Assembly (NCBI GenBank): GCA_963764505.1 | Contig: CAVXSP010000001.1 | Coordinates: 1,178,001 to 1,242,000, forward strand | Length of the DNA: 64,000 nt | Source of the DNA: CAVXSP01 sp963764505 | GTDB taxonomy: Bacteria > Acidobacteriota > Vicinamibacteria > Vicinamibacterales > SCN-69-37 | Direction of reading: 5' to 3' | Shown: positions 34,223-42,706 of the stretch, in pieces | How positions within the stretch are numbered: position 1 is the first letter of the stretch | How the letters are laid out: each line of letters begins with the position of its first letter | Translations under genes and position numbers: made by a program | Notes under the pieces: generated by a model | Told to the model about the DNA's origin: nothing | What the model saw: the letters and a program-made list of their open reading frames with translations, nothing else | Databases searched by the model: none

Positions 34223-35443
34223 ATGATTGATACGAAACTTGAAAACGCACTGGAAACCGAGATCTCGGCGCTCGTGCACGCGGGCGAGCTCGGCGGCGCC
34301 GCGGCGTTGGCGTGGCGAGACGGCGCGCTCCGCTGCGTGACGGCGGTCGGGCGCCGCGACCTCAGGAACGGACTTCCGGTCGAGCGCGACACGATCTTCC
34401 GTGTCGCGTCGATGAGCAAGCCGGTGACGACCGTCGCGGCGTTGACGTTGCTCGACGAGGGACGGTTCGCGCTCGACGATCCGATCACGAGCTGCGCGCC
34501 GGAGCTCGCGCACTTGCGCGTGCTGCGCGACCCGGAGGGCCCGCTCGAAGCCACCGACGACGCGGCTCGGTCGATCACGTTCCGCGATCTACTGACGCAT
34601 CGATCGGGGCTGACGTATGGCGACTTTCATCGAGGTCCGATCCGTCAGGCGTGCGCTGAGGCCCTCGGCACGCAGATCGACAACCAGCTCAACCCGGACG
34701 AGTGGATTGCCCGGGTCGCGACGCTGCCGCTGATCGATCAGCCAGGGGCCGGCTTCCACTACAGCATCTCGACGGACCTGCTCGGCTTCCTGATCGCGCG
34801 CCTCGACGGCGAGCCGCTGGGCAGAGTGCTCGCGCGGCGCGTCTTCGGCCCGCTGGACATGCGCGACACGGGCTTCGCCGTATCGCGCGACAAGCGAGAT
34901 CGCCGCGCCGCGCTGTGTGGGTTCGACAGCGACGGTCGTTTGACGACGCTGACGGCGGCGCCGGGTCATCACGCGCTCGAGGAGCGGCCGGACGACATGA
35001 CGTTCGAGTCAGGCGGCCAGGGTTTGTGGTCGACGCTCGACGACTACCTGGTGTTCGCCCGCATGCTGCTCGGCGATCCGGAGGTGCCCGCGCTGCTGCG
35101 TGCGGAGACGCGCGCCCTGATGACGTCGAACCAGCTCACGCCCGAGCAGCGGGCCGCGGCGCGCATGTTCGGCCAGCGGATCTTCGCCGCGGGGCATGGC
35201 TACGGCATGGGCGTGGCCGTCGTGCTCGAACCTGAGCACGCCGATCCCCTCCGCGGCCGAGGCGGAGTCGGGACGATCTCGTGGGCTGGTGCGTACGGCG
35301 GCTGGTGGCAGGCCGATCCGAACGATCAATCGGTGCTGGTCTTCCTCTCGCACAACATGCTCGAACTCTCTCAGATGGCGCAGGGAATCGGCCTTGGCGT
35401 GTGGAGCGCCATCGCCAGCATTCACGCGATCGCGACATCGTGA
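34223..35443 (+). CDS. serine hydrolase of the beta-lactamase/PBP-like family
   Basis: A 406-residue cytoplasmic-looking enzyme (no signal peptide) of the class C beta-lactamase fold (EstB/PBP4*-like esterases). The nucleophile motif SxxK is SMSKP at about residue 70, the second motif is YSIS at about 178 (Tyr retained, Asn replaced), and the third block is GTISWAGAYGGWW near 353. It probably acts as an esterase rather than a lactamase. The ATG abuts the operator and no Shine-Dalgarno fits in the 28-bp gap, so translation from a very short or absent leader is likely. Control by the divergent TetR protein is inferred. Confidence 0.87.
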   Translation: MIDTKLENALETEISALVHAGELGGAAALAWRDGALRCVTAVGRRDLRNGLPVERDTIFRVASMSKPVTTVAALTLLDEGRFALDDPITSCAPELAHLRVLRDPEGPLEATDDAARSITFRDLLTHRSGLTYGDFHRGPIRQACAEALGTQIDNQLNPDEWIARVATLPLIDQPGAGFHYSISTDLLGFLIARLDGEPLGRVLARRVFGPLDMRDTGFAVSRDKRDRRAALCGFDSDGRLTTLTAAPGHHALEERPDDMTFESGGQGLWSTLDDYLVFARMLLGDPEVPALLRAETRALMTSNQLTPEQRAAARMFGQRIFAAGHGYGMGVAVVLEPEHADPLRGRGGVGTISWAGAYGGWWQADPNDQSVLVFLSHNMLELSQMAQGIGLGVWSAIASIHAIATS

Positions 35444-35516
35444 GCGCCCGGAATCTCGCGAGTCGACGGAACCGGCTGGTTCGGGACAAGACCAACAGGA
35501 GTGGGCGCTCGCTCTC

Positions 35517-36263
35517 CTACCCTCGTCCGATGAAGGGCATCTTGGTCGCCATGACGGTCATGAACTGGACGTTGGCGTCGAGCGGCAGGCTCGCCATGTA
35601 GACCACCGCGCGGCCGACGTCCCGCACATCCATGGTCGGTTCGGCCGCGATCGTGCCGTTCGCCTGAGGCACGCCCTCCTTCATGCGGGCCGTGAGCGGC
35701 GTGTCCGCGTTGCCGATGTCGATCTGCCCGCACGCGATGTCGTACTTGCGGCCATCGAGCGAGGTCGACCTGGTCAGGCCCGTGATCGCATGCTTCGTCG
35801 CGGTGTACGGCGCGGAGTTCGGCCGAGGGACGTACGCCGAGATCGATCCGTTGTTGATGATCCGGCCTCCGCGCGGCGTCTGCGCCTTCATGATCCGGAA
35901 GGCCTCCTGGGTGCACAGAAACGCCCCGGTGAGATTGACGTCGACGACGGTCTTCCATTCGTCGACGCCGAGATCCTCGAGGGGCACGCCGCGCGCCGCC
36001 ACTCCGGCGTTGTTGAACAGCAGATCGAGGCGTCCGAAGCGCTCGCGCGTCGCCCGGAACAGCGCCGCGATCGACGCCGGATCGGTCACGTCGGTCGGCA
36101 CGACCAGCGTCTCGCCCGCGCCAGTCGCCGCCGACTGCGCCGTCTCGGCGAGCATCTCGCGGCGGCGGCCGGCGAGGGCAACGCCGTAGCCCTCCTGCAC
36201 GAGTGCGAGCGCCACGGCACGCCCAATCCCGCTGCCGGCCCCGGTGACGATGGCGACCTTCAT
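35517..36263 (-). CDS. short-chain dehydrogenase/reductase
   Basis: A 248-residue classical SDR. NAD(P)-binding TGAGSGIG at residue 7, NNAG at about 88, catalytic Ser in NNGSISAYVP and the YxxxK motif YTATK at about 153. It oxidises or reduces a hydroxyl/keto group, likely of a sugar or sugar acid given that its ATG overlaps the stop of the L-fucose-isomerase-like gene (ATGA). The two genes are therefore translationally coupled. The position opposite a sugar ABC importer supports a catabolic role. Confidence 0.9.
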   Translation of the reverse strand: MKVAIVTGAGSGIGRAVALALVQEGYGVALAGRRREMLAETAQSAATGAGETLVVPTDVTDPASIAALFRATRERFGRLDLLFNNAGVAARGVPLEDLGVDEWKTVVDVNLTGAFLCTQEAFRIMKAQTPRGGRIINNGSISAYVPRPNSAPYTATKHAITGLTRSTSLDGRKYDIACGQIDIGNADTPLTARMKEGVPQANGTIAAEPTMDVRDVGRAVVYMASLPLDANVQFMTVMATKMPFIGRG

Positions 36264-37780
36264 GATGCCCTCTGGAAGACGCGGACCTTGATGCCCAGCG
36301 CCTCGCTCGCGGCGATCGTCTCCTCGAAGATGTCGCCGTAGGCAACCGCGATGTGGTTCGAAAGGTAGTGCGCCATGATCGTGTCGCGCCCGACGCCGAG
36401 ATCGGCCGCCATGAACGGCCATTGCCGAGTGGTGCCGCGCCACCACGCCTCGCGCGTGTCCGCGGGCAGCCTGACGACCTCTCCGCGCCCGACGTCCATC
36501 CAGAGCACGTCGTTGCGGATGTAGGCGCGCGCCCAGGTGATCCGGCCGGGCAGGCTCTCGCCGGCGAACGTGCCGCCCGAAATCGGAAAGTAGGCGGCCG
36601 GCTGACGGTAGCTGTGAACGCCCGTCAGCGTGTCGGGATCGTGGTTGAACGCGTAGGCGCCGCACGAGCCGCTGTTCAGGAGCACCCAGAGAAATCGTCC
36701 GTCGTGCTCGGCGCCCCATCTCACGTCATGGAACATGACGGCCTGGTGCAGGCCCTTCTTCTGGAGGAGGCGCTTCATCAACTCCATCGGCAGCGCGTTG
36801 CCCTGGTCCGCTTCGGTGGCGCAGACGACGGTGTCACCGGTGGACTCGGGGCGACAGGTGGAGTTGAACAGCCCTTCGGCGAAGTCCGACGGCGGCCGCA
36901 GCAGCAGGAGGCCGAGCTGGTACTGCCAGCCGAGGCAGTCGGCCTTGTACTCGTCGACGAGATCCTTGACCGCCAGATAGTCGCGGAGCTGCTCGCGGGT
37001 GGCGACGTACGTGAAGTCCTCGCCGCCCGATTCGCACCAGTGAAACGTCACGCCCCTGTCCTTCACGAACGCCAGGGCATCGTCAATCCGCTGCGCCGCA
37101 ATCCCGGGGCCGCGCGCGAGAATCCAGGCCTGGTCGATCTTGTGCTCGGCGAAGCCGTGGCGGGACAGCACACGGGGCCCGAAGTACCCGTTGATCATCC
37201 CCATCGACGTGTCGCCGAGCATGAGCAGCAGCGCGCGACGGCGTCGGAGGTCGGCGGCCACCTCCTGGGCGACCGCGCGGGAGGCCGGCGAGATCGAGAC
37301 GTCGCCGGTCAGGTCGTCGTCGGGGTACCGGATGCGTCCGGTCGTGCACCATTCCTCGAGACGCGTCATGAACGCCTCGTCCTGCGACCAGTCCTCGGCG
37401 GTCGTCCAGATGCGCGAGAACGGCCGGTTGAGCATCTCCAGGCACGCGCCGGTGTTCAGGAGTCCGACCAGCCCCGGCCACTGGCCGGAGAAGTTGCTGG
37501 CGAGCAGCAGGGGATTGTCCTTGCCGGTGACGCCCTCGGTCGTGTGCGGGCCGTAGAACCAGTGAACGCAGACGCCGATCATCGGGTCCTGGATCGGGCC
37601 GAGCTTCTCGATCGACTCGTGCGGCTTCGACAGAAAACCGGGCACCCGATAGCTCTGCCGGCCGAGCCTGGCGAGGGCACCCTCGATCTGACGCGTCGCC
37701 TCCTCGGCGTTCGGGCGCGCCAGTTCGTTCGGTCGCTGTCGAAGGTCTCCGGGCCAGAAGAGCGCGATCCGCTGACTCAT
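36260..37780 (-). CDS. L-fucose/L-arabinose isomerase-like protein
   Basis: A 506-residue protein resembling L-fucose isomerase-family proteins. Seen are a nucleotide-fold-like N-terminus (MSQRIALFWPGD), GVCVHWFYGPHTTEG, LLMLGDTSMGMINGYFGP with a candidate metal/substrate block, the internal FHWCESGGEDFTYVATREQL and ATEADQGNALPMELMKRL with the conserved acidic residues, and a C-terminal beta domain (WMDVGRGEVVRLP). Isomerase activity is inferred from family resemblance; some relatives are non-catalytic. The ATG at 37780 fits family length, the frame upstream looks non-coding. It forms an operon with the SDR. Confidence 0.72.
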   Translation of the reverse strand: MSQRIALFWPGDLRQRPNELARPNAEEATRQIEGALARLGRQSYRVPGFLSKPHESIEKLGPIQDPMIGVCVHWFYGPHTTEGVTGKDNPLLLASNFSGQWPGLVGLLNTGACLEMLNRPFSRIWTTAEDWSQDEAFMTRLEEWCTTGRIRYPDDDLTGDVSISPASRAVAQEVAADLRRRRALLLMLGDTSMGMINGYFGPRVLSRHGFAEHKIDQAWILARGPGIAAQRIDDALAFVKDRGVTFHWCESGGEDFTYVATREQLRDYLAVKDLVDEYKADCLGWQYQLGLLLLRPPSDFAEGLFNSTCRPESTGDTVVCATEADQGNALPMELMKRLLQKKGLHQAVMFHDVRWGAEHDGRFLWVLLNSGSCGAYAFNHDPDTLTGVHSYRQPAAYFPISGGTFAGESLPGRITWARAYIRNDVLWMDVGRGEVVRLPADTREAWWRGTTRQWPFMAADLGVGRDTIMAHYLSNHIAVAYGDIFEETIAASEALGIKVRVFQRAS

Positions 37781-37882
37781 GAGGCCGCAGCATATCGGAT
37801 CGACACCGAAACGGGCCACGCGCGGTGTCGCGCTGACCGTTCCAGGCGCGCCGCGTGGAGCATCCGGGCGTGCGGGTGCGTG

Positions 37883-38419
37883 CTACTGGGTCTTCAGGAA
37901 CGCCTCGGCGACTTTGATCTGCTCCAGCTTTCCCGCGGGCTGCATCACCTGCAGCGTGGTCGCGCCCTTGCGAACGGTCAGCGAGCCGCTGATATCGGTC
38001 CAGACCGCCTCGTCGCCCAGACCCCCGATGTCGCTGTAGGCGCCCTTGGGCAGGTCTTTCCACTGCGGTTGCTCGCCGGCGACTTCCAGGTGGCTGCGGT
38101 AGGAGGCCATGTCCTCCACCGCGTCCTTGTCGGTGTCGGCGATCTTCACGCTGATCGACATCGCATTCGCATTGGCGGGAGTGCCGAAGGAGCAGAGCCA
38201 GAAGCCCTTCGAGGATTCCTGCACGTTCGCCTTCACCTGGGCGGCCGGCACGCCGAGATAGGACGCGGCGTCATCGGCCGTGAAGCCGGCGCATCCCAGG
38301 CGGCTCTGCGCGCCAGACGCCGTCTGGCCGGTGGCCGCGGGCGCGCCGGACTGGCCGCCGCCGCACGAGCAGGCCAGCAGCACGCCGCTGGCGAGGAGCA
38401 TGGCACCCGTGCATCGCAT
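37883..38419 (-). CDS. putative lipoprotein
   Basis: A 178-residue lipoprotein. The signal peptide ends at a lipobox (GVLLACSCGGG), after which a Gly/Ala/Gln linker leads to a globular domain starting CAGFTADDAASYLGVPAAQV and continuing with GFWLCSFGTPANANAMSISVKI and SLTVRKGATTLQVMQPAGKLEQIK. This resembles DUF3558-type or similar small ligand-binding lipoproteins, without a sure match. A strong AAGGAGG precedes the ATG. It lies 102 bp before the isomerase-like gene on the same strand and may share its promoter. Confidence 0.75.
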   Translation of the reverse strand: MRCTGAMLLASGVLLACSCGGGQSGAPAATGQTASGAQSRLGCAGFTADDAASYLGVPAAQVKANVQESSKGFWLCSFGTPANANAMSISVKIADTDKDAVEDMASYRSHLEVAGEQPQWKDLPKGAYSDIGGLGDEAVWTDISGSLTVRKGATTLQVMQPAGKLEQIKVAEAFLKTQ

Positions 38420-38472
38420 TGCGCCTCCTTCGGACGATGATGATGAGCGAATCTTAACCCACGGTCCCGGCC

Positions 38473-38501
38473 TTGACACGTCACGCGCTTTCGAGTCTTG
38501 T
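38473..38501 (+). promoter_or_regulatory. sigma-70-type promoter of the sugar ABC operon
   Basis: TTGACA (38473-38478) matches the -35 consensus exactly, followed by 17 bp and TCTTGT (38496-38501) as a weaker -10 element. Transcription would start at or next to the ATG at 38509, and no Shine-Dalgarno is present, so the message is probably leaderless. Confidence 0.5.
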
Positions 38502-38508
38502 ACCCGGC

Positions 38509-39492
38509 ATGATTCGAATTGGTCTGCGCGGCGCGTCGTTCGTTCTCGTTCTCGCCGTCGCGTTCGCGGGCTGCGGCGGGGGGCGGCCGTCCGACCGGCG
38601 GAAACAGATCGCGGTCATTCCGAAGGGCACGACCCAGGAGTTCTGGAAGGCGATCCACGCCGGCGCGCTCAAGGCGGCGCAGGAGCGCAACGTCGACATC
38701 ATCTGGAAGGGCCCGATCAAGGAGGACGACCGCGACGAGCAGATCAAGGTCGTGGAGACGTTCATCGGCCAGGGCGTGGACGGGATCGTGCTGGCGCCGC
38801 TCGACGACACGGCGCTCGTGCCGGTCCTGAAGGACGCCAGCGCCAGGCACATCCCGGTCGTCATCATGGACTCGGGCGTGAAGTGGGACGGCTACGTGAG
38901 CTTCGTCGCGACGGACAACTACAAGGCGGGCGTGCTGGGGGCCGAGCGCGTGGCCGAAGTGCTCGGCGGCAAGGGCAACGTGATCCTGCTCCGGTACCAG
39001 GAGGGATCGGCCAGCACGATGGAGCGCGAGGCCGGCTTCCTCGATACGATCGCCAAGCAGTTCCCGCAGATCACGGTGGTCTCGTCGAACCAGTACGGGG
39101 GCGCCACGACGGAGACGGCCTACTCGGCCTCGGAGAACCTGCTGTCCACCTACAAGAACGTGCAGGGCATCTTCACGCCAAACGAATCGACGACCTTCGG
39201 GATGCTGCTCGCGCTCGACGCGGCCGGGCGAGCCGATCGCGTCAAGCTGGTCGGGTTCGACGCGAGCGAGAAGCTCATCGAGGCTCTGGCGCAGCGCAAG
39301 ATCCAGGGACTGGTGCTGCAGAACCCGCTCCACATGGCCGACCTGGCCGTGCAGACGCTGCTCGACGGCATGGCGGGCAAGTCGGTCCCGAAGCGCATCG
39401 ACACCGGGGAGCACATGATCACGCCGGACAACATGAAGCAGCCGGAAATGGACGCGCTGCTGCACCCGCCGGTGTCGAAGTATCTGGAGTAG
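38509..39492 (+). CDS. sugar ABC transporter substrate-binding protein
   Basis: A 327-residue periplasmic-binding protein of the ribose/xylose type I fold, with a lipoprotein-like signal (VLVLAVAFAGCGGG). Core elements are IAVIPKGTTQEFWKAIHAGALKAAQE, VDGIVLAPLDDTALVP, VVIMDSGVKWDGYVSFVATDNYKAG and QGIFTPNESTTFGMLLAL with ligand-contacting Asn/Asp positions. It captures a pentose, hexose or similar sugar for the importer encoded downstream. The ligand is not predictable. It is the first gene of a three-gene operon (binding protein, ATPase, permease) that is divergent from the lipoprotein and the sugar isomerase/SDR pair. Confidence 0.92.
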   Translation: MIRIGLRGASFVLVLAVAFAGCGGGRPSDRRKQIAVIPKGTTQEFWKAIHAGALKAAQERNVDIIWKGPIKEDDRDEQIKVVETFIGQGVDGIVLAPLDDTALVPVLKDASARHIPVVIMDSGVKWDGYVSFVATDNYKAGVLGAERVAEVLGGKGNVILLRYQEGSASTMEREAGFLDTIAKQFPQITVVSSNQYGGATTETAYSASENLLSTYKNVQGIFTPNESTTFGMLLALDAAGRADRVKLVGFDASEKLIEALAQRKIQGLVLQNPLHMADLAVQTLLDGMAGKSVPKRIDTGEHMITPDNMKQPEMDALLHPPVSKYLE

Positions 39493-39546
39493 ATGCCCGC
39501 ATCGACCCGATTCATGCATCGACAGACGCATGCATGATCCCCCCTG

Positions 39547-41085
39547 ATGTCTGACCTCGTCCTCCGGATGTTCGGGATCGAGAAGCGCTTCGGCGGCTCG
39601 GTCGCGCTCGGCGGCGTCGATCTGGACGTCCGCCGCGGCGAGGTGCACGCGCTCATCGGCGAGAACGGCGCCGGCAAGAGCACGCTGATGAAGGTGCTGT
39701 CCGGCGCCTACCGCCCGGATGCCGGGCGGATGGAGCTGGACGGCCGCCCCTACGCTCCGCAGGATCCCCTCGAGGCGAAGCGGCTGGGCGTGGCGATGAT
39801 CTATCAGGAGCTGACGCTCGCGCTTCACCTGACGATCGAGCAGAACATCGTGCTCGGCCGCGAGCCGAGCCGCTTCGGGATCGTGAGCCGGCGCGCGATG
39901 CGCGAACGCGTGCTCCGCGCGCTCGAGTGGCTCGACCAGCCGGAACTTCGCCCCGACCGCCTCGTCGAGGACCTCTCGCCAGGCGCCCGCCAGCTCGTCG
40001 AGGTGGCCCGCGCGCTCGCCACCGACGCCAAGGTCGTCGTCATGGACGAGCCGACCAGCTCGCTCTCGAAGCCGGAGAGCGAGCGGCTGTTCGCCGTCAT
40101 CGACCGGCTCCGCGCGCGGGGCGTGGCCGTCGTCTACATCAGCCACTTCATCGAAGAAGTGCGCCGCGTGGCTCAGCGCTACACGGTGCTCCGTGACGGC
40201 CGCACCGTGGAAACCGCTGAGGTTCCGGACTGGACCGGCGGCGGCGCGGCCGGGCAGGCTTCCGACGATCGGGACGACGACTTCGTGACGCACGTGATCC
40301 AGGCGATGGCAGGTCGCACGCTCGACGCGGCGTTTCCGCACGTCCCGCACGAGCCGGGCGACGTCGTCCTGGACCTCGAGGCGCTCGCCGGGCCGAGGCT
40401 CCCGCACGAGGCCGGGTTCTCGCTGCGCCGCGGCGAGATCTTCGGCATCGCGGGGCTCGTCGGCGCCGGGAGGACCGAGCTGCTCCGGTCGCTGTTCGGG
40501 CTCGAGCCCATCCGCCGCGGCCGGGTGCGGATCGGCGGGCAGTGGGACGCGGGCCGGCCGCCCTGGGCGCGGCTGTCGCAGGGGATGGGTCTGCTCTCCG
40601 AGAATCGCAAGGAGGAGGGGCTGGCGCTCGGCATGGCGATCGCCGACAACGTCACGCTGTCGCGACCCGTGGCGCGCTTCGGCGTCATCTCCCGGTCGGC
40701 ACGCGAGCGGGTGACGACGGAGACCGCCGAGACGCTCGGGCTGCGCTACCGCAGCGCCGGCCAGCCGGTGGGCGAGCTGTCGGGCGGCAATCAGCAGAAG
40801 GTCGCGCTCGCGCGCCTGCTGCACCACGACATCGACATCTTCCTGTTCGACGAGCCGACGCGCGGCATCGACGTCAGCAGCAAGGCGGAGATCTATCGGC
40901 TCATGGGCCAGCTCGCCCGGGATGGGAAGTCGATCGTCTTCGTCAGCAGCTATCTGCCGGAGCTGCTCGGCGTCTGCGATCGGATTGCCGTGATGAGCCG
41001 CGGGCGGCTCGGCGAGCCCCGGCCCGTGTCGGCCTGGACGGAGCACTCGCTGCTCGAGGCGGCAACCGCCGGCGATCGTGGCTGA
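39547..41085 (+). CDS. sugar ABC transporter ATPase, two NBDs (RbsA-like)
   Basis: A 512-residue double ATPase. NBD1: Walker A GENGAGKSTLMK (about residue 39), signature DLSPGARQLVEVARAL, Walker B VVVMDEPTSSLS. NBD2: degenerate Walker A GLVGAGRTELLRSLFG (about 303), signature ELSGGNQQKVALARLL, Walker B LFDEPTRGIDV. The degenerate second Walker A is normal for this family. It energises uptake of the sugar bound by the preceding gene product. It overlaps the permease gene by 8 bp. Confidence 0.93.
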   Translation: MSDLVLRMFGIEKRFGGSVALGGVDLDVRRGEVHALIGENGAGKSTLMKVLSGAYRPDAGRMELDGRPYAPQDPLEAKRLGVAMIYQELTLALHLTIEQNIVLGREPSRFGIVSRRAMRERVLRALEWLDQPELRPDRLVEDLSPGARQLVEVARALATDAKVVVMDEPTSSLSKPESERLFAVIDRLRARGVAVVYISHFIEEVRRVAQRYTVLRDGRTVETAEVPDWTGGGAAGQASDDRDDDFVTHVIQAMAGRTLDAAFPHVPHEPGDVVLDLEALAGPRLPHEAGFSLRRGEIFGIAGLVGAGRTELLRSLFGLEPIRRGRVRIGGQWDAGRPPWARLSQGMGLLSENRKEEGLALGMAIADNVTLSRPVARFGVISRSARERVTTETAETLGLRYRSAGQPVGELSGGNQQKVALARLLHHDIDIFLFDEPTRGIDVSSKAEIYRLMGQLARDGKSIVFVSSYLPELLGVCDRIAVMSRGRLGEPRPVSAWTEHSLLEAATAGDRG

Positions 41086-42034
41086 ACGCGGGCGATGGCG
41101 CGTCGGGCAGCTCTTCGGGCCTCTCGCCGGCCTGATCGGCGTGTGCACCCTCTTCGCCGTGCTCGAGCCACGCACGTTCCTCTCGGTTTACAACTTTCAG
41201 ACCGTCGCGGCCCAGACCGTGATGGTGGGCTTCGGCGCGCTCGGCATGACGTTCGTGATCGTGAGCGGCGGCATCGACCTGTCGATGGGGTCGGTCATCG
41301 CCCTCGCCTCGGTCGTGACCGCGCTGGCGCTCAAGCACGGCTACGCGCCGCTCCCGTCGGCGTTCGCCGGACTGGCGACCGGGACGGCGGTCGGCGTCGC
41401 GAACGGACTGCTCGTGACCCGGCTGCGCATCGTGCCGTTCATCGTCACCCTCGGCACGATGGGGATTGGACGCGGGCTGGCGATGTACCTGGCCAACGAG
41501 CAGAAGATCGACGCCGCGCCGCAGTGGCTCGCGACGGTGATGGACAAGGCGCCGTCGCCGCCGTGGCTGCTGATGGCGCCAGGAACCTGGCTGATGTTCG
41601 CGCTCGCGGCGCTGATGGGTTTCGTCCTGCAGCGCACCGTCTTCGGCGTGCACACCTACGCGATCGGGTCGAGCGAGGCAACCGCGCGTCTCTGCGGCAT
41701 CCGCGTGCCCAGGGTCAAGGTGCTGATCTATACGCTCGCGGGGCTCTTCGCCGGCCTCGCCGGCGTCATGCAGTACGCGCGGCTCACGGTCGGCGATCCG
41801 ACGACGGCCGTCGGGAAGGAGCTGGACGTCATCGCCGCGGTCGTCATCGGCGGCGCCAGCCTGAACGGCGGCGTCGGCGGCATCGGCGGGTCGCTCATCG
41901 GCGCGTTCCTGATGAGCGTGCTCGCCAACGGCTGCACGCTGACCGGCGTCCCGAACTACGTCCAGGACATCCTGATCGGCGCGATCATCATCGTCGCGGT
42001 CGCGATCGACCGGCTGCGGCACCGGACGAGCTGA
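41078..42034 (+). CDS. sugar ABC transporter permease (RbsC-like)
   Basis: A 318-residue inner-membrane permease with about 8-10 helices. The family marker TFVIVSGGIDLSMGSVIALASVVTA is at residues 63-88 and the loop SSEATARLCGIRVPRVKVLIY at about 197 is the ATPase-contacting EAA-like region. A GTG start inside the ATPase gene gives an 8-bp overlap and coupled translation. The stop codon lies within an inverted-repeat element (42022-42048) shared with the 51.6-kb region. Confidence 0.93.
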   Translation: MAERGRWRVGQLFGPLAGLIGVCTLFAVLEPRTFLSVYNFQTVAAQTVMVGFGALGMTFVIVSGGIDLSMGSVIALASVVTALALKHGYAPLPSAFAGLATGTAVGVANGLLVTRLRIVPFIVTLGTMGIGRGLAMYLANEQKIDAAPQWLATVMDKAPSPPWLLMAPGTWLMFALAALMGFVLQRTVFGVHTYAIGSSEATARLCGIRVPRVKVLIYTLAGLFAGLAGVMQYARLTVGDPTTAVGKELDVIAAVVIGGASLNGGVGGIGGSLIGAFLMSVLANGCTLTGVPNYVQDILIGAIIIVAVAIDRLRHRTS

Positions 42035-42076
42035 CGTTCGTCGTCCGGACCTGGCGGCCGTCGTCCGGAGCTGACG
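42022..42076. repeat. intergenic repeat with inverted arms at the permease 3' end
   Basis: CCGGACGA (42022-42029) and TCGTCCGG (42041-42048) form perfect 8-bp arms over an 11-nt loop that includes the permease stop codon. The core CGTCGTCCGG recurs after 20 bp (42039 and 42059). GCTGACGTTCGTCGTCC (42030-42046) is found again, inverted, at 51606-51622. The rest of the gap to about 42187 holds nothing else recognisable. Confidence 0.7.
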
Positions 42077-42186
42077 GGCGGCCCGGTCCATGGGTCGCTT
42101 GGGTCCACGCGCGGCGGCGGATCCAAGGATCGCCGAGTCCACGGCATTGGCGTAGGATCCCACCGATGGATTCGGCTGTTGCCTCA

Positions 42187-42645
42187 CCTCGACGCACGTC
42201 GTGGCTGATCTGGACGAATACGAAGTGTCTGGTTGAGCGTCTCGGCCCGGATTTCGTCATCGACGAGGCCGGTCTGCGGGAGGCCGTGCGACGCCAGCGG
42301 TCGCACCAGGTCTACTTCCTGCCGCTCGTCCTCAAGATCGATCTCTTCCTCCGCGGCGCGGCGCCGTTGGACGACAGTGAGTTCGCCCGCCGCATGCGCG
42401 TGCAGATCGGCGAGCGGGGAAGCCTCAGCGTCGCGACTCCGGAGGACAACCTCCTGCGCAAGCTCATGTGGTTCCGCGAGGGCGGCGAAGTGTCCGACCG
42501 GCAGTGGCGGGACGTCCTTGGCATCCTGCGCGTGACGACCGCCCTCGATCGCGCCTATCTGGAGCGCTGGGCGGGACAGCTCGGCGTGCGCGACCTCCTG
42601 CACCGATCGCTCCAGCAGGCGGGCGGCGCCGACGACCTGGAGTGA
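42187..42645 (+). pseudogene. nucleotidyltransferase-like (DUF6036/AbiEii-type) remnant
   Basis: The frame to 42645 carries the C-terminal two thirds of a nucleotidyltransferase-like protein: LVERLGPDFVIDEAGLREAV, FLPLVLKIDLFLRGAAPLDD, EDNLLRKLMWFREGGEVSDRQWRDVLGIL and LDRAYLERWAGQLGV. Just upstream the neighbouring frame reads HVVADLDEYEV, the usual preceding block, and hits a stop, so a frameshift separates them (about 42230). The catalytic GSxxxxxD region is missing. An intact homologue would be related to antitoxin/MNT-type enzymes. Confidence 0.6.
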
Positions 42646-42706
42646 CGGGCGACGGGTTTCCCGCGTGCGCGCTTGTTGTCGGGCCGGATCGATTTCCTGC
42701 CGCTCG

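Noticed and set aside
34223..35443. Antibiotic-resistance beta-lactamase
   Set aside because: No signal peptide, and the YxN motif reads YSI; this family is mainly esterases, so resistance is not supported.
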